Source: Narthecium ossifragum (lineage: Eukaryota > Streptophyta > Magnoliopsida > Dioscoreales > Nartheciaceae). Taken from it: a stretch of 64,000 bases of DNA. Below are positions 31,317 through 41,666 of the stretch, in pieces. Both the position numbers and the translations under genes were made by a program. Location: contig OY986973.1 in NCBI GenBank assembly GCA_963920575.1, forward strand, positions 15,300,062 to 15,364,061. The letters are read 5' to 3'. Numbering within the stretch: position 1 is the first letter of the stretch; each line of letters begins with the position of its first letter. A model generated the notes under the pieces. The model was not told the DNA's origin. It was given only the letters and a program-made list of their open reading frames with translations, and made no database searches.

Positions 31317-34300
31317 ATGGGAAAGCTCACCCCTCAGGATGAGATTCAAATCAGGATTCTGGAGAAGCAAAGAGAAGCCATGCTAGAGAAGCAAGAAGTT
31401 AGAGCTGCGCAGAGAGTCAGACAACTTTGGCTACTTACTGGTGATAGGAATTCTTCCTTCTTTCATAATTTGGTGTCCTCTCGAAGTCACAAATCAAAAG
31501 TTGCAGAAATTCTCAATGAGCAAGGCGAGGCAGTCCGTGACCAAGCTAGCATCGGCAAGATTTTCACAAACTATTACTCCAAGCTTTGGTCAGAACAAAG
31601 GCGAAGCTTTTCCATTGACCTTCCAGAGCTCCCCTCGGTTAGCGCAGACATGCACAACCTTCTTATTTCTGAAGTAACTGCGACTGAAATCAAGGATGCT
31701 CTGCATAACATGGGCAGAGGCAAGTGCCCTGGCCCTGACGGCATACCAGTAGAATTCTTTCTCAACCATTGGGACTCCGTCGGCCACGATTTTGTTGACA
31801 TCATCAAGAACTTCTTTGCAACCGCTCGCCTGCCACCAAGCTGGAATGAAACACTTATATCCTTAGTTCCAAAGTGCAAGTTCCCTCAAGTTGTGAAAGA
31901 TTACCGACCCATCAGCCTATGCAACGTAGGCTACAAGGTCATTACCACTATCCTTGCCAATCGCATGAAGTTTGTTCTTGACAGACTCATCGGAATCGAA
32001 CAATCAGCTTTCCTCTCCGGCCGTTGCATCCATGACAACATCGACGCAGCTAAAGAGATTATGCACTCCATGAAGACAGCTTCAAAATCCACCAGTCTAA
32101 TGGTCCTGAAGGTGGACCTTCGGGCAGCCTTTGACCGGGTTCAGTGGTATTTCCTGAAGAAGGTCCTCGTGGAAATGAAGTTCCCTTCGATTTGGATCGA
32201 TTGGGTTATGGCTTGCGTTATTAAGCCAAGGTTTGCCATCATTGTCAACGGCAAGCTTCACGGCCGGTTCTCATCTCAGTGCGGGCTAAGACAAGGTGAC
32301 CCCTTATCCTCACATCTTTTCCTTGTCATCCAGGAGGTACTCTCCCGAATTCTCAAAAACCCGGTTACTGGCCTTGAAGGATTGCGGTTTCGTGACTCTA
32401 CTTTCAAGATCTCACACCTCCTTTATGCTGATGACTGCTTAATCTTCTCGAAAGCATCTTGCTTAGAAGCTAGGCGGTTGATGGGCTCTCTTCTTACCTT
32501 CAAACTTCTTTCCGGCCTCGAGATGAACTCTACAAAATCCAGTGTGCAATTCTCACCTTCCGTCCCTGATATGAGGAAACAGACCCTTTGCTACATCCTT
32601 GGTTTGTCAGAAGCAATAGTCACTTGGACCTATCTTGGCGTCCCTCTCACCGCAGGCAGAGTTACAATGGAGGACTGCACACCCTTACTCGACAAAATGG
32701 TTACCCGTGTTCTCTCATGGCAAGGCCGCCATATCTCAGACCCGGGCCGGTTGATCCTTTTAACGTCCGTTCTCCAAGCTATCCCCACCTTTGTCATGGC
32801 TACCACCCACATCTCTTCGGGCGTCATAACAAAGATAGATCGTATCTGCCGTGACTTTCTTTGGAAGGGTCGGAAGTCAAGCTTAAGCAAAGTCGCATGG
32901 GATGTTGTTTGTTCTCCTAAAAAAGCTGGAGGATTAGGAGTTAAGAATTTAAATGCATGGCAGGTTGCTCTGAAAGCGAAGAGAGTAGCTTCCTTCCTCG
33001 ACCCTGGCACCAATGTTTGGAGAGAGCTTGCTAGAGCGAAATACCAATTCAGGGAAGCTCTTCCATCTTGTCGAGACTCTAGAGGCCGCATTTCGAATCA
33101 TTGGCGACATATTTGCGCCGCCGCTGACTCCATCAGAACCAAACTCATCCTAGCTTGCGGGAAGCAGAGCAACCTCAACGTCATCCACGATGCTTGGATC
33201 ACAGGTACACCCCTGTCTCGATGGCCTACAATGTTCAACAATTTTATTGAGTTGGAGCACACCCGACTAGGCGACCTGATGCTAAACGAATCATGGGACA
33301 TGGATACCTTACACATTGCTTTCCATCCTCTTCTTATCCAACACATTGCTCAACTGGCAATTGCCGAGGGAGATGAGAGTCGCTGGCCTCTCCATCCCTC
33401 TGGCAAAGTCTCCTCTGCCTCAACCTATTTGTCTCTCGTCCAGGACAGTATACCGTATAGCAGGTTCGACAGCGAAGAGACCTGGACCAAGGTTTGGAGA
33501 TCTCCATGTGGCCCGAGAGTTCGCTTCTTTTTGTGGCGCATCCTCCACAGAAAACTCCCAGTTCGTGATACTCTATGGCGTCTCCACTTAACCTCGGAGA
33601 GGGAATGTCCTAGATGCAAGATTGAATCGGAGACAATTTTGCATGCAGTACTTGGGTGCCACATTGCGCACAAAGTTTTCTCTTCGATCGCGGCGAAGGA
33701 AAACCTCCTGCTGCCGTCATGGGATCCTGATGCTATCTTCCGTCTTCTACTTGGCAAAGGATCCAAGAGGCTTAAATCCTATCTCGCCTACGGCATGTGG
33801 CTCATTTGGAAAGACCGCAATAGCATCATTTTTACGGGAAAGGGGGACTCTGTTGAGGTGTTAGTGTGCAAGATAAGACGGCAGGTGAAGGAAATGTCAA
33901 GCCAAGACTCCCGGGCGCGTAGGGATGCTACAGCTCGAGGCCCATACAAGCATGGTTCCCAGGTAATACAAACTTACGTCTCTTTTGATCTCTCCTCCGG
34001 CCGTGGAGCAGTCGGCATCGTTGGCCTTGGTGTGGATCACAAAGAGGTTTGGGCATGGGGTACTACGATTGCTGCACGTTCAGCCCTAGAGGGCGAAATG
34101 ACGGCAATCTTGGAAGCTATGAAGAGAGCAAAGTCCCTAGCTCTCAAGAACCTGATTATTGAATCGGACTCCTTAATCGCTGTTCAAATCGTTAACGGTA
34201 TGAGAGGCTGGCCTCCAGACACAGAGTTCTTGGCTAAAGAGATTTGGCTTCACAGCCTACTCTTTGATTCAGTTTTGTTCCTCTATATCCCTAGAGAGTC

Positions 34301-34409
34301 TAATACGAGAGCCGATGGTATTGCTCGAGTTTGTCGTAGAACTGGGACAACGTTTGCTTGGTCCAATGAATCGAGTTTGGAGCTGTTAGACAGCTACCAA
34401 TTGTTGTAA
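31317..34409 (+). pseudogene. LINE ORF2 fragment (reverse transcriptase, zf-RVT, RNase H), open 1030 codons
   Basis: The 1030-codon frame is uninterrupted from an ATG at the truncation point. It shows VRQLWLLTGDRNSSFFHN, PDGIPVEFF, DYRPISLCNVGYKV, VDLRAAFDRVQW, GLRQGDPLSS and catalytic YADD at residues 370-373. A zf-RVT domain (CPRC, CxxxH cluster) follows, then an RNase H with YVSFDLSS, LEGEMTAILEAM, IESDSLIAV and ESNTRADGIAR. Endonuclease is missing, so it could not insert itself by the usual route. The upstream ATG may be chance, so I class it as a pseudogene even though no lesion is visible. Confidence 0.87.
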
Positions 34410-34503
34410 CTCTGTTTTATGGGTCTTTGTTTGTAACTACTAGCCTTTGGCTCATCTCATCAAAAAAAAAAAAAAAAAAAAAGAAAAAAAAAAGAAAAAG
34501 AAA
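31317..34503 (+). mobile_element. 5'-truncated L1-type LINE
   Basis: Sequence homologous to LINE ORF2 begins abruptly at about 31317, in the region linking endonuclease and reverse transcriptase. It runs through the stop, a short 3' UTR and a long A-rich tail (about 34461-34503). ORF1, endonuclease and 5' UTR are absent, the common result of incomplete target-primed reverse transcription. I could not identify a target duplication. It belongs to a different L1 lineage from the upstream element, since the proteins are clearly diverged. Confidence 0.88.
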
Positions 34504-34845
34504 ACCATGAACAACAAAGCCGGATTGTTCATTACCAATGTCTCTTAAGTGATCCGATACAAAATCGGAGCCCAAAAATGTGTATATTAAAAACAACCAA
34601 ACATCATATTTAATTGCAATTTTTATCACCAGGGTACTTGGAGGCAACCTTTGCTCTATAGGTATATGTTTTTTTTTGTATTTTCTTAATAAGCTAAAGG
34701 TAAGAGTAATGATCCTCGGTCTTCATTACAGCATAAAAGTGCAGTAGGAAAAGTTTCTTTATAATCTCCATCCCAAATTGAAAAACATTACAGTATGGTT
34801 AATCTAGACAATGGTAATTATGTTTACACGATTATAAATAAGAAG
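34504..34845. other. AT-rich spacer
   Basis: Between the LINE tail and the tRNA gene I see no ORF, repeat or promoter that can be supported. Confidence 0.5.
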
Positions 34846-34918
34846 GATCGCGTGGCCTAATGGATAAGGCGCTCGCCTCCGGAGCGGGAGATTGTGGGTT
34901 CGAGTCCCATCGCGATCG
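34846..34918 (+). tRNA. tRNA-Arg (anticodon CCG)
   Basis: A 73-nt intronless cloverleaf. The acceptor stem GATCGCG (34846-34852) pairs with CGCGATC (34911-34917) and the discriminator is G. The D arm is TGGCCTAATGGATAAGGC. The anticodon stem CTCGC/GCGGG has loop CTCCGGA, placing CCG at 34879-34881, which reads codon CGG. The T arm contains GGTTCGAGTCC, a good B box. The A box TGGCCTAATGG is normal. It is followed at once by TTTT. All features are intact, so it is likely functional. Confidence 0.96.
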
Positions 34919-34922
34919 TTTT
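34919..34922 (+). terminator. Pol III terminator of the tRNA gene
   Basis: TTTT directly after the discriminator base, the standard RNA polymerase III stop signal. Confidence 0.75.
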
Positions 34923-36128
34923 ATACCAGTAATTTTTCATCTCTTCATTTAAGAGGCCTTGGTCTTTAATTTTGTTGATATTCAATTTTATTCCTTGTTT
35001 TCTTTTCTAATTTGACCTGTAACTATATTATTGGGGGAAAATTTATACATTAGTTTTATACACATTAATTGGTTTCATACCCATTAATTTGATATCTTTT
35101 CATTATAGAGGCCATTATCGTAAATTTCATTGATATTGAATATGCTAAAATACTTTTTAGTACCATATAGTTTCATCAGAATGTTTACTAAGCCATTACA
35201 CTTCTAATTTAGCCAATTTAGTCATCGAAGTTACCATTCAGTACCCTGTACTTTCATCAAAATGTTTATTAATAATTTGCACTTCTAATTTAGCCAATTC
35301 AGTTCTTAAAGTTACCATTCAAAAGCAATGTCGGCCTCGCCCTCACTTGCCCGTTAGAAACCCAACGACGCCGTTGATCACATGGGGTCACGTGACAACT
35401 TCTCGTCCGTTAGCCAACCTCCCGCCTCGTTGTCAAGGACGAAATCGAGGTACGAGTAGACATACCCATTAATTTGATATCTTTTCATTACAGAGGTCAT
35501 GATCGTAAATTTCATTGATATTGAATAGGCTAAAATACCTTTTAGTATCATGTAGTTTCATCAGAATGTTTATTAAGCCCTTGCACTTCTAATTTAGCCA
35601 ATTTAGTCCTTGATGTTACCATTCAGTACTCTTTAGTTTCATCAGAATGTTTATTAAGTCGTTGCACTTCTAATTTAGCCAATCTAGTTCTCGAAGTTAC
35701 CATTCAGTTGCAATGTCGGCCTCGCCCTCATTTGCCCGTTAGAAACCCAACGGCGTCGTTGGTCACGTTGGGTCACGTGGCAACTTCCCGCCCGTTAGCC
35801 AACCTCCCACCCCGCTGTCAAGGACGGAATCGAGGTATGAGTAGACATACCTCTGCTCGTCGTCCCTCTGCGAGCCACTGCTTTGCATCTTCTTCTGCTC
35901 CCTCCGGCCGCGCTCTAATCAATGGAGCGAACACCTCCTTTTGCCTTGCTCGCAGCTCGAAGATGGTGTTCCAGCGCCTGCGAAAGATGTACTTGGCGAA
36001 CCGCGGGAAGAAGGCGAGGTAGTTGAGGTTATTGATTGGTTTTATACCCATTAATTGGTTTTATACCCATTGATTTGATATCTTTTCATTATAGAGGCCA
36101 TGATCGTAAATTTCATTGATATTGAATA
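34923..36128. repeat. Tandemly repeated flank plus Mutator-like left end (two partial units)
   Basis: Two extra copies of the left end of the element at 36129 are present, starting at 35143 and 35528. Each is preceded by the same ~100-bp flank containing TGATATCTTTTCATTA and by the same nonamer TATTGAATA. Copy one stops after the sequence AGTAGACATAC (about 35466). Copy two continues into P450-derived sequence and stops at about 36040. The true full element begins at 36129. This is a stepwise local duplication of the insertion's left junction, not independent insertions. Confidence 0.85.
35860..36040 (-). pseudogene. Captured cytochrome P450 (CYP89A-like) fragment, shorter copy
   Basis: On the minus strand this reads NNLNYLAFFPRFAKYIFRRR, then WNTIFELRARQKEVFAPLIR, a mid-protein stretch typical of CYP89A-type P450s. 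It is the same segment as 36484-36640 with a few substitutions and is cut off at the junction with the next tandem unit. It has no heme-binding region and cannot be functional. Confidence 0.8.
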
Positions 36129-36483
36129 GGCTAAAATGCCTTTTAGTACCATGTAGTTTCATCAGAATGTTTATTAAGCCCTTGCACTTCTAATTTAGCC
36201 AATTTAGTCCTCGAAGTTACCATTCAGTACCCTGTAGTTTCATCAGAATGTTTATTAAGTCATTGCACTTCTAATTTAGCTAATTTAGTCCTCGAAGTTA
36301 CCATTCAGTTGCAATGTCGCCCTCGCCCTCACTTGCCCGTTAGAAACCCAACGGCGCCGTTGGTCACGTGGGGTCACGTGGCAACTCCCCACCCGTTAGC
36401 CAACCTCCCACCCCGTTGTCAATGACGGAATCGAGGTACGAGTAGACATACCTCTGTTTCCCATCCCTCGGCGAGTCGCCGCC

Positions 36484-37040
36484 TTGCGTCTTCTTATGCT
36501 CCCTTCGCGCTCTGATCAATGGAGCGAACACCTCTTTCTGCCTTGCTCACAGCTCGAAGATGGTGTTCCAGCGCCTGCGAAAGACGTACTTGGCGATCCG
36601 TGGGAAGAAGGCGAAGTAGTTGAGGTTATTGACAGCCACCACGACGTCCCTAGACTCCGCCTGCTCATAGATGCTCTGGGACGACACATCGAGCACCCAG
36701 GCCCGGTCGTCGCCATAGATCTGGACACGGGAGTGGTGGTGGATCTCGAACATGAGGTGGCGCTGGAGGAGGCGCCAGAGAGGGCCGTAGGGAGAGCCGG
36801 AGACGTTGTGTTGGTTGCTATTGAGGTAACGGGTGGTAGGGGTGGGGTGAAGCGGTCGGCGAATACTGCGCTGTGCTCTACCTTATGGGCGATCACGCGG
36901 TCGTTGACGAAGATGGAGACCCGAGAGCCGACGCGGAGAGTGAAGATGGGGCCATACTTGGTGGAGAGCTCACGAAGGAGTAGCTTGATGTCGACGACGG
37001 ATCGCCTGAGCCACAAGAGGTTGCTGAGGATGGAGGTCGC
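36484..37040 (-). pseudogene. Captured cytochrome P450 (CYP89A-like) fragment, longer copy
   Basis: On the minus strand, LWLRRSVVDIKLLLRELSTK, YGPIFTLRVGSRVSIFVNDR and HSAVFADRF appear first. After a frameshift come MFEIHHHSRVQIYG, RAWVLDV and NNLNYFAFFPRIAKYVFRRR. These are the N-terminal third of a CYP89A-type P450 with an internal deletion between the RAWVLDV and NNLNYFAFFP blocks. P450s of this class are ER-bound heme monooxygenases. The anchor region and the whole heme-binding C-terminus are missing. Confidence 0.85.
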
Positions 37041-37059
37041 CAGACACGCTTATGTTAGA

Positions 37060-37905
37060 AGAAGAAGAAGAAGGCCACCAACATGGGAAGCGGTAGCAGG
37101 GGAGCCCGCGCGCCCCGTCCAGCCCCTCGTCGTCATCGTCAGACTTCGAGTTCATGGTGTCATTGTCCCCCTCTTCCAGGAGGTGCCCCACCGACGAGGT
37201 CTTGTACAAGGGCCATCTCCTCCCCCTCCATGGTGCGGACCCTCCTCCTCGCGTCCTCCTCCACATCCTCCTCCTCCAACACCACCGCCTCCCGTGACTC
37301 CAATGGCAACAACAGCAGCACCGGCTCCTCCGCCTTCTCCACCGCTGACCTCCTCCTCCTGAATCAAAATCACCCTCAAATGCAAGATCACTCCGACTCC
37401 TCCCGCCCCAGCTTCACCACCAAGGAGAACGCCTCCAAGCGACCGGTGCCTTCCTCGTCTTCCTCGACATCCGCCGTTCCCAGCACCACCACCACCACCA
37501 CCAAGCGCCAAAAGTACCTCTCCTCCTTCGCCAGCTGCTTCTCCTCCGTCTTCCTCCACCATGGCAGCAACAAGAAGGAACCCGACCTCCTCAACATCCC
37601 CCTGTCCAACTCCTCCTTCTCCTCCTCCTCCACCAAGAAAACCACAACCCTCTCCTTCTCCTAAACCAACCACCACTCATCCTTGTCCTCATCGTCTTCC
37701 TCGGCGAATGAGGTTATCAAGAAGTGCGTGAAAAGTGAGGCAGCTCTCGTCGTTGCAACAATGGCAACAGCAGAACCACCACCACTAGTAGCAGCCGTAG
37801 CACGCGCGACACCCGGAGAAGCAGACTTTCTCCTTCTCCATCGGGAGGGAGAGGGACGGCTACATCCTCCCCGACGTCATGTTGTTGCTCTAGTTGGCTT
37901 GTGTT
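37060..37905. other. GC-rich serine/threonine-rich segment inside the Mutator-like element
   Basis: A plus-strand frame (37083-37664) is open and reads serine/threonine-rich peptide with blocks KRQKYLSSFASCFSSVFLHH and KKEPDLLNIPLSNS. The minus-strand frame is glycine/glutamate-rich. I do not recognise the family and cannot tell which strand, if either, was coding in the source gene. It is probably another captured exon, fused directly to the N-terminal edge of the P450 fragment. Confidence 0.4.
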
Positions 37906-38091
37906 GGTATAGAACATGACCCACGTGACCAAAGGCGCCGTTGGGTTTCTAACGGCAGGTGAGGGCGATGCCGACATTGCAACTGAATGGTAACTTCAAG
38001 GACTAAATTGGCTAAATTAGAAGTGCAGGGACTTAATAAACATTCTAATAAAACTACAAGGGTACTAAAAGGTATTTTAGCCTATTGGATA

Positions 38092-38432
38092 TTTTTCCTT
38101 GGTTTCTTTTTTAGTTGGACCTATAATGCCACTGTATTAAGCATTGAAAGAGGACATTACGGACTTAAGTAGGCTGATTTTGAATTTTATTCTTTGTATT
38201 CTTTTCTAATTGGACCTGTAACTATATATTGGGGAAAATTTTATACATTAGTTTTGTACACATTAATTGGATTTATACCCATTAACCTGATATCTTTTCA
38301 TTATAGAGGCCACGATCGTAAATTTCATTGATATTGAATATTATTCATTGGTTTCTTTTCTAATTGGACCTATAATGCCGATGTATTAATCATTGAGATA
38401 CGACATTCCAGACTTAAGTAGGTTTTTGTAAA
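38092..38432. repeat. Tandem copy of the target locus (empty site)
   Basis: 38275-38420 repeats the flank of the Mutator-like element: TTTCATTGATATTGAATA is followed directly by ATTCATTGGTTTC, with no element in between. The right flank at 38083-38160 contains the equivalent downstream sequence, ending GACTTAAGTAGG in both copies. It therefore shows the site as it was before insertion. Confidence 0.85.
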
Positions 38433-38622
38433 CGGATAATCGGTGATAACACCAGTTTAACAAAAATTATCATAAAAAACCCCATTAGCTTGATTTTTAA
38501 GGTGGAAACCCCATTTGATATGTTTATCGGATAATCGGTGATAACACCAGTTTAACAAAAATTATCATAAAAAATCCCATTAGCTTGATTTTTAAGGTGG
38601 AAACCCCATTTGATATGTTTAT
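38433..38622. repeat. 95-bp tandem duplication at the element's left end
   Basis: Units 38433-38527 and 38528-38622 both begin CGGATAATCGGTGATAACAC and are nearly identical. The terminal repeat of the element is therefore duplicated on the left only. Confidence 0.9.
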
Positions 38623-38944
38623 TTAGCTGGTGTAATTAAAAAAAGACCGTAATGCCCCCCCCCCCTCTCTCTCTCAGCCACCAATCACTCCAGCTATCAT
38701 CACTCCTCCGGTGAAGTCCTCTTCTCCGGCCATTACCTCCATTCCCAGCAAGGGCTTTAAACCTCCACCACACCAGCCATCTCCCATCCTCCTCCAACCT
38801 CATCCATTCTAGCGCCGCATGAGGCATACTGGAGGCGCTGCCGGGGCTCCCGGTCACCGCCGTCGCCGAGCAAGCACCGACGCCGAGTGCCTAAGGCGAT
38901 CGAGCCCACTCGATTGCGTGGCTCGGTGGCCGTTCTCTCACGGC

Positions 38945-39192
38945 GAGAGAGATGCCGTGACCGCCCGTCGCAGTCCATGCGAGTCGAGGGACGAGACGAG
39001 GGTATCAAGGTAGGTGACATCGGAGAAGACAACGGTGGCACCAGCAAGGTCTCGGAGGGTCTCTTCTCTGCTGTTGTGGCCACGAATGCCGCTGCGCTCG
39101 CGGGCGATGGCTATGACAGTGAATCGTCGCTTGCAAAGCTCCCGGACGATGAACTTGCCAATGTAGTCGGTGGAGCCGGTGACAAGGACCAT
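38945..39192 (-). pseudogene. Captured divinyl chlorophyllide a 8-vinyl-reductase fragment
   Basis: On the minus strand the frame reads VLVTGSTDYIGKFIVRELCK, AIARERSGIRGHNSREETLR, DLAGATVVFSDVTYLDTLVS, SLDSHGLRR. This is the NADPH-binding Rossmann start of plant divinyl reductase (DVR/PCB2), the plastid enzyme that reduces the 8-vinyl group in chlorophyll synthesis. The glycine motif is altered (GSTDYIG for the expected GATGYIG). Similarity ends after the SLDSHGLRR block and the transit peptide is absent. It is a truncated capture. Confidence 0.88.
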
Positions 39193-39388
39193 GATCTCTT
39201 GTGGAGGCCTAGATCTAAAGAACGAGGAGGTGGGTGTGTTGGGCTTCTCTCGTGGATCTGAGCAGCAGAAAAACTCACAGGAACATGGGAGTCCCTGGCA
39301 TTCCTCTTGGCATCAGTGGCAGGAAGGAGCCATAGCAATCTGAAGGAACTTTTGCGGTGGGGTGGGGGGTCGTGGTTGGTGCTTGTGC

Positions 39389-39737
39389 TCAGCTCCTGCT
39401 CTTGAATGGGATTGCCCTGATGACTATCTGGTGATACATGGCAGCAAGAGCAGCTCCAATGAAGGGTCCAACCCAGAAAATCCACTGTAGAAGCAGACCC
39501 AAATCTTAGAATTTAATTAACTCAATTCAAAGAAGAGGAAAGGATTGGAGCTTTTAAAAAAAACAAAAAAAAATTGTGGAGATTTAGTAATAGTACCTGG
39601 TCCTTCCAGCCATGGTGCTTGTTGAAGATGATGGAAGCTCCAAGGCTCCTGGCAGGGTTGATGCCAGTGCCAGTGATGGGGATGGTGGCAAGGTGAACAA
39701 GGAACACTGCAAACCCAATAGGCAAGGGAGCAAGGAT
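39389..39737 (-). pseudogene. Captured PIP aquaporin 3' end (last two exons with intron)
   Basis: Minus-strand exon 39597-39737 (141 nt) reads [20 protein letters not shown] then [15 protein letters not shown], including the second NPA motif of a plasma-membrane water channel. It ends KDQ before a GTACTA donor. A 112-nt intron (39485-39596) ends CTACAG, and exon 39389-39484 reads [20 protein letters not shown] and ends KSRS then TGA. Frames join correctly. The retained intron shows that genomic DNA, not mRNA, was copied. The first two exons (first NPA, filter residues) are absent, so it is not functional. Direct repeats containing GAGCAGCAGAAAAACTCACA lie on both sides (39259 and 39832). Confidence 0.92.
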
Positions 39738-39869
39738 CTACACCCACAAAAAAAAAACAAAAAAAACCCAGAACTCCAATTATATGTTTATACCCCATAG
39801 TCTTTAACAAAAGAAAAGGGGAGAAAGGATCTGAGCAGCAGAAAAACTCACATGAACATGGGTGTCCTG

Positions 39870-40145
39870 GCATTCCTCTCGTGGAGGTGGGGGAGTGGGA
39901 AAAGTGGAAGCTTTAAATGAGGAGTTGACAATGACCATGATTGATCTCTTGTGGAGGCTTGGATCTAAAGGACGATGAGGTGGGTGTGCTGGGCTTCTCT
40001 CGTGGAGATGGGGGAGTGGGAAAAGTGGAAGCTTTAAATGAGGAGTTGACAGGGACCATGATTGATCTCTTGTGGAGGTCTAGATCTAAAGGACGAGGAG
40101 GTGGGTGTGTTGGGCTCCTCTCGTGGAGGTGGGGGAGTGGGAAAA
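39870..40145. repeat. About 120-bp imperfect tandem repeat
   Basis: Two full and one partial unit contain GTGGGGGAGTGGGAAAAGTG and GATTGATCTCTTGTGGAGG. A related unit sits at 39180-39256 next to the DVR fragment, so the repeat unit was derived from that junction. Confidence 0.7.
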
Positions 40146-41065
40146 TAGACCATAAGGGTTTAGAAAAATGAACATAGATCAGAGAGATGAAAATAGACAA
40201 GAGAGATGAAAATAGACCATAGAGATGAAAATAGACCAAAGAGATGAAAGTAGAGATGGAAATAGACCATAGAGATGAAAGTAGACCAGAGAGATGAAAG
40301 TAGACCAGAGAGATGAAAATAGACCAGAGAGATGAAAGTAGAGATGGAAATAGACCAGAGAGATGAAAGTAGACCAGAGAGATGAAAATGAATGAGAAAG
40401 AAGAAAATATATTAGAACGATGAAAATGATATGAAAGATAAGACTAGACCAGAGAGATGAAAATAGAGATGGAAATAGACCAGAGAGATGAAAGTATACC
40501 AGAGAGATGAAAATAGACCAGAGAGATGAAAGTAGAGATGGAAATAGACCAGAGAGATGAAAGTGGACCAGAGAGATGAAAATAAACTAGAGAGATGAAA
40601 GCAGAGATGGAAATAGACCAGAGAGATGAAAGTGGACCAGAGAGATGAAAATAGACCAGAGAGATGGAAATGGATTCAGAAAGATGAAAATGGAGTCAGA
40701 AAGATGAAAATGGATCCAGATAACACTAGATTAGTAACTTAAGTAAATAGAATAATATTTTTACAAGAAACTAAATTTTTGAAAGATCCATGTGGTATAT
40801 GAATGTTTTCGGAGATAAATATGTAATATGAAAACAACCGAGAAAGATGAAAATGCACATAGAAAGATGAAAATGGATCAAGAAAGATGAAAATGGATTT
40901 AGAAAGATGAAAATGCACCCAAAACGATGAAAATAGATTTACGAAGATGAAAATGGATCCAGAAAGATGAAAATGGAGTCAGAAAGATGAAAATCGATTT
41001 TCAAAGATGAAAATAGATTCAGAAAGATAAAATGAAATCAGAACGATGAAAATGGATCCAAATAA
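40146..41065. repeat. AGATGAAAAT minisatellite
   Basis: Dozens of ~19-20 bp units such as ACCAGAGAGATGAAAATAG, then CCAGAAAGATGAAAATGGA, in two sub-arrays (about 40146-40715 and 40840-41065). A ~100-bp spacer with CACTAGATTAGTAACTTAAG follows each sub-array (40721-40830 and 41066-41175), so a higher-order unit has itself been duplicated. It lies within the gene-carrying element and has no coding potential. Confidence 0.9.
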
Positions 41066-41438
41066 CACTAGATTAGTGACTTAAGTTAATAGAATGATAT
41101 TTTTGCAAGAAACTAAATATTTGAAAGATCCATATGGTATATGAAAGTTTTCGGAGATAAATATGTAATTTTTAAAATTTCAAATTATTTTTCTTTTCTA
41201 AACTATGATAATAGGCCGTAGTAGAGTCATAGGGCATGTTAAGTTGGCACATGCAGAAGATGGGAGAGTGGAGGGGACATGGCCAGGGGGTTGTAGTGGG
41301 TGTGGGTTTTGATGGGCCTCAGTCTAATCAGCATTAATTGCTGGGAAGGCTTTGGATTGGTGGTGTGGGTTTTGATGAGCCACAGTCAAATCATCATTAA
41401 TTTCTTGGCAGCAGTGGGAGTGGGTGTGGGATTTGATG

Positions 41439-41666
41439 GTTCGCCACCGGTTGAAGAAGAAACCGCCGGCCCTCGACAGCGTCAGCGCGGACACCGCATC
41501 CTTCCTGAAGATAGTGGCCGAGATCCCGCAGCGCGTTAACGTGGCCGAGGAATGCCGCGCGCGCACACAACGCCACTCCGGCCCGGAGGTTCTTGTCGCT
41601 CTTGGATCCGCGGGAGAGCAGTGTGAGGTCGAGGGGGCGGGAGTTTTGGAACTTGACGGAGTGGTC
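41439..41666 (-). pseudogene. Captured F-box/MYND-finger protein fragment (Sel1-like region)
   Basis: A 76-codon minus-strand frame reads DHSVKF, then LLSRGSKSDKNLRAGVALCA, RAAFLGHVNALRDLGHYLQE, GCGVRADAVEGRRFLLQ. This matches the Sel1/TPR-like repeat region of plant F-box proteins with a MYND zinc finger (At1g67340 type), which are substrate receptors of SCF ubiquitin ligases. Neither the F-box nor the MYND finger is present. The frame ends in unrelated sequence on both sides. Confidence 0.82.

Larger units (their letters stand above)
36129..38082. mobile_element. Pack-type Mutator-like element carrying P450 sequence
   Basis: Long terminal inverted repeats: 36129 onward (GGCTAAAATGCCTTTTAGTA) pairs with the reverse complement of about 37915-38082, including the CCCAACGGCGCCGTT block. 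Target duplications TATTGAATA (36120-36128) and TATTGGATA (38083-38091) match at 8 of 9 bases, as expected for a Mutator-like element of some age. A paralogous empty copy of the target lies at about 38275-38420. There is no transposase. The interior has a CYP89A-like fragment and a serine-rich segment. Confidence 0.88.

Noticed and set aside
36484..37676. ORFs of 170-290 aa rich in Pro, Gly or Ser
   Set aside because: Three frames are open because of GC-rich triplet composition; the recognisable coding signal is the minus-strand P450 in pieces.
40146..41065. CRISPR-like regular repeats
   Set aside because: Units are contiguous and degenerate with no unique spacers, in a plant nuclear context; it is a minisatellite.
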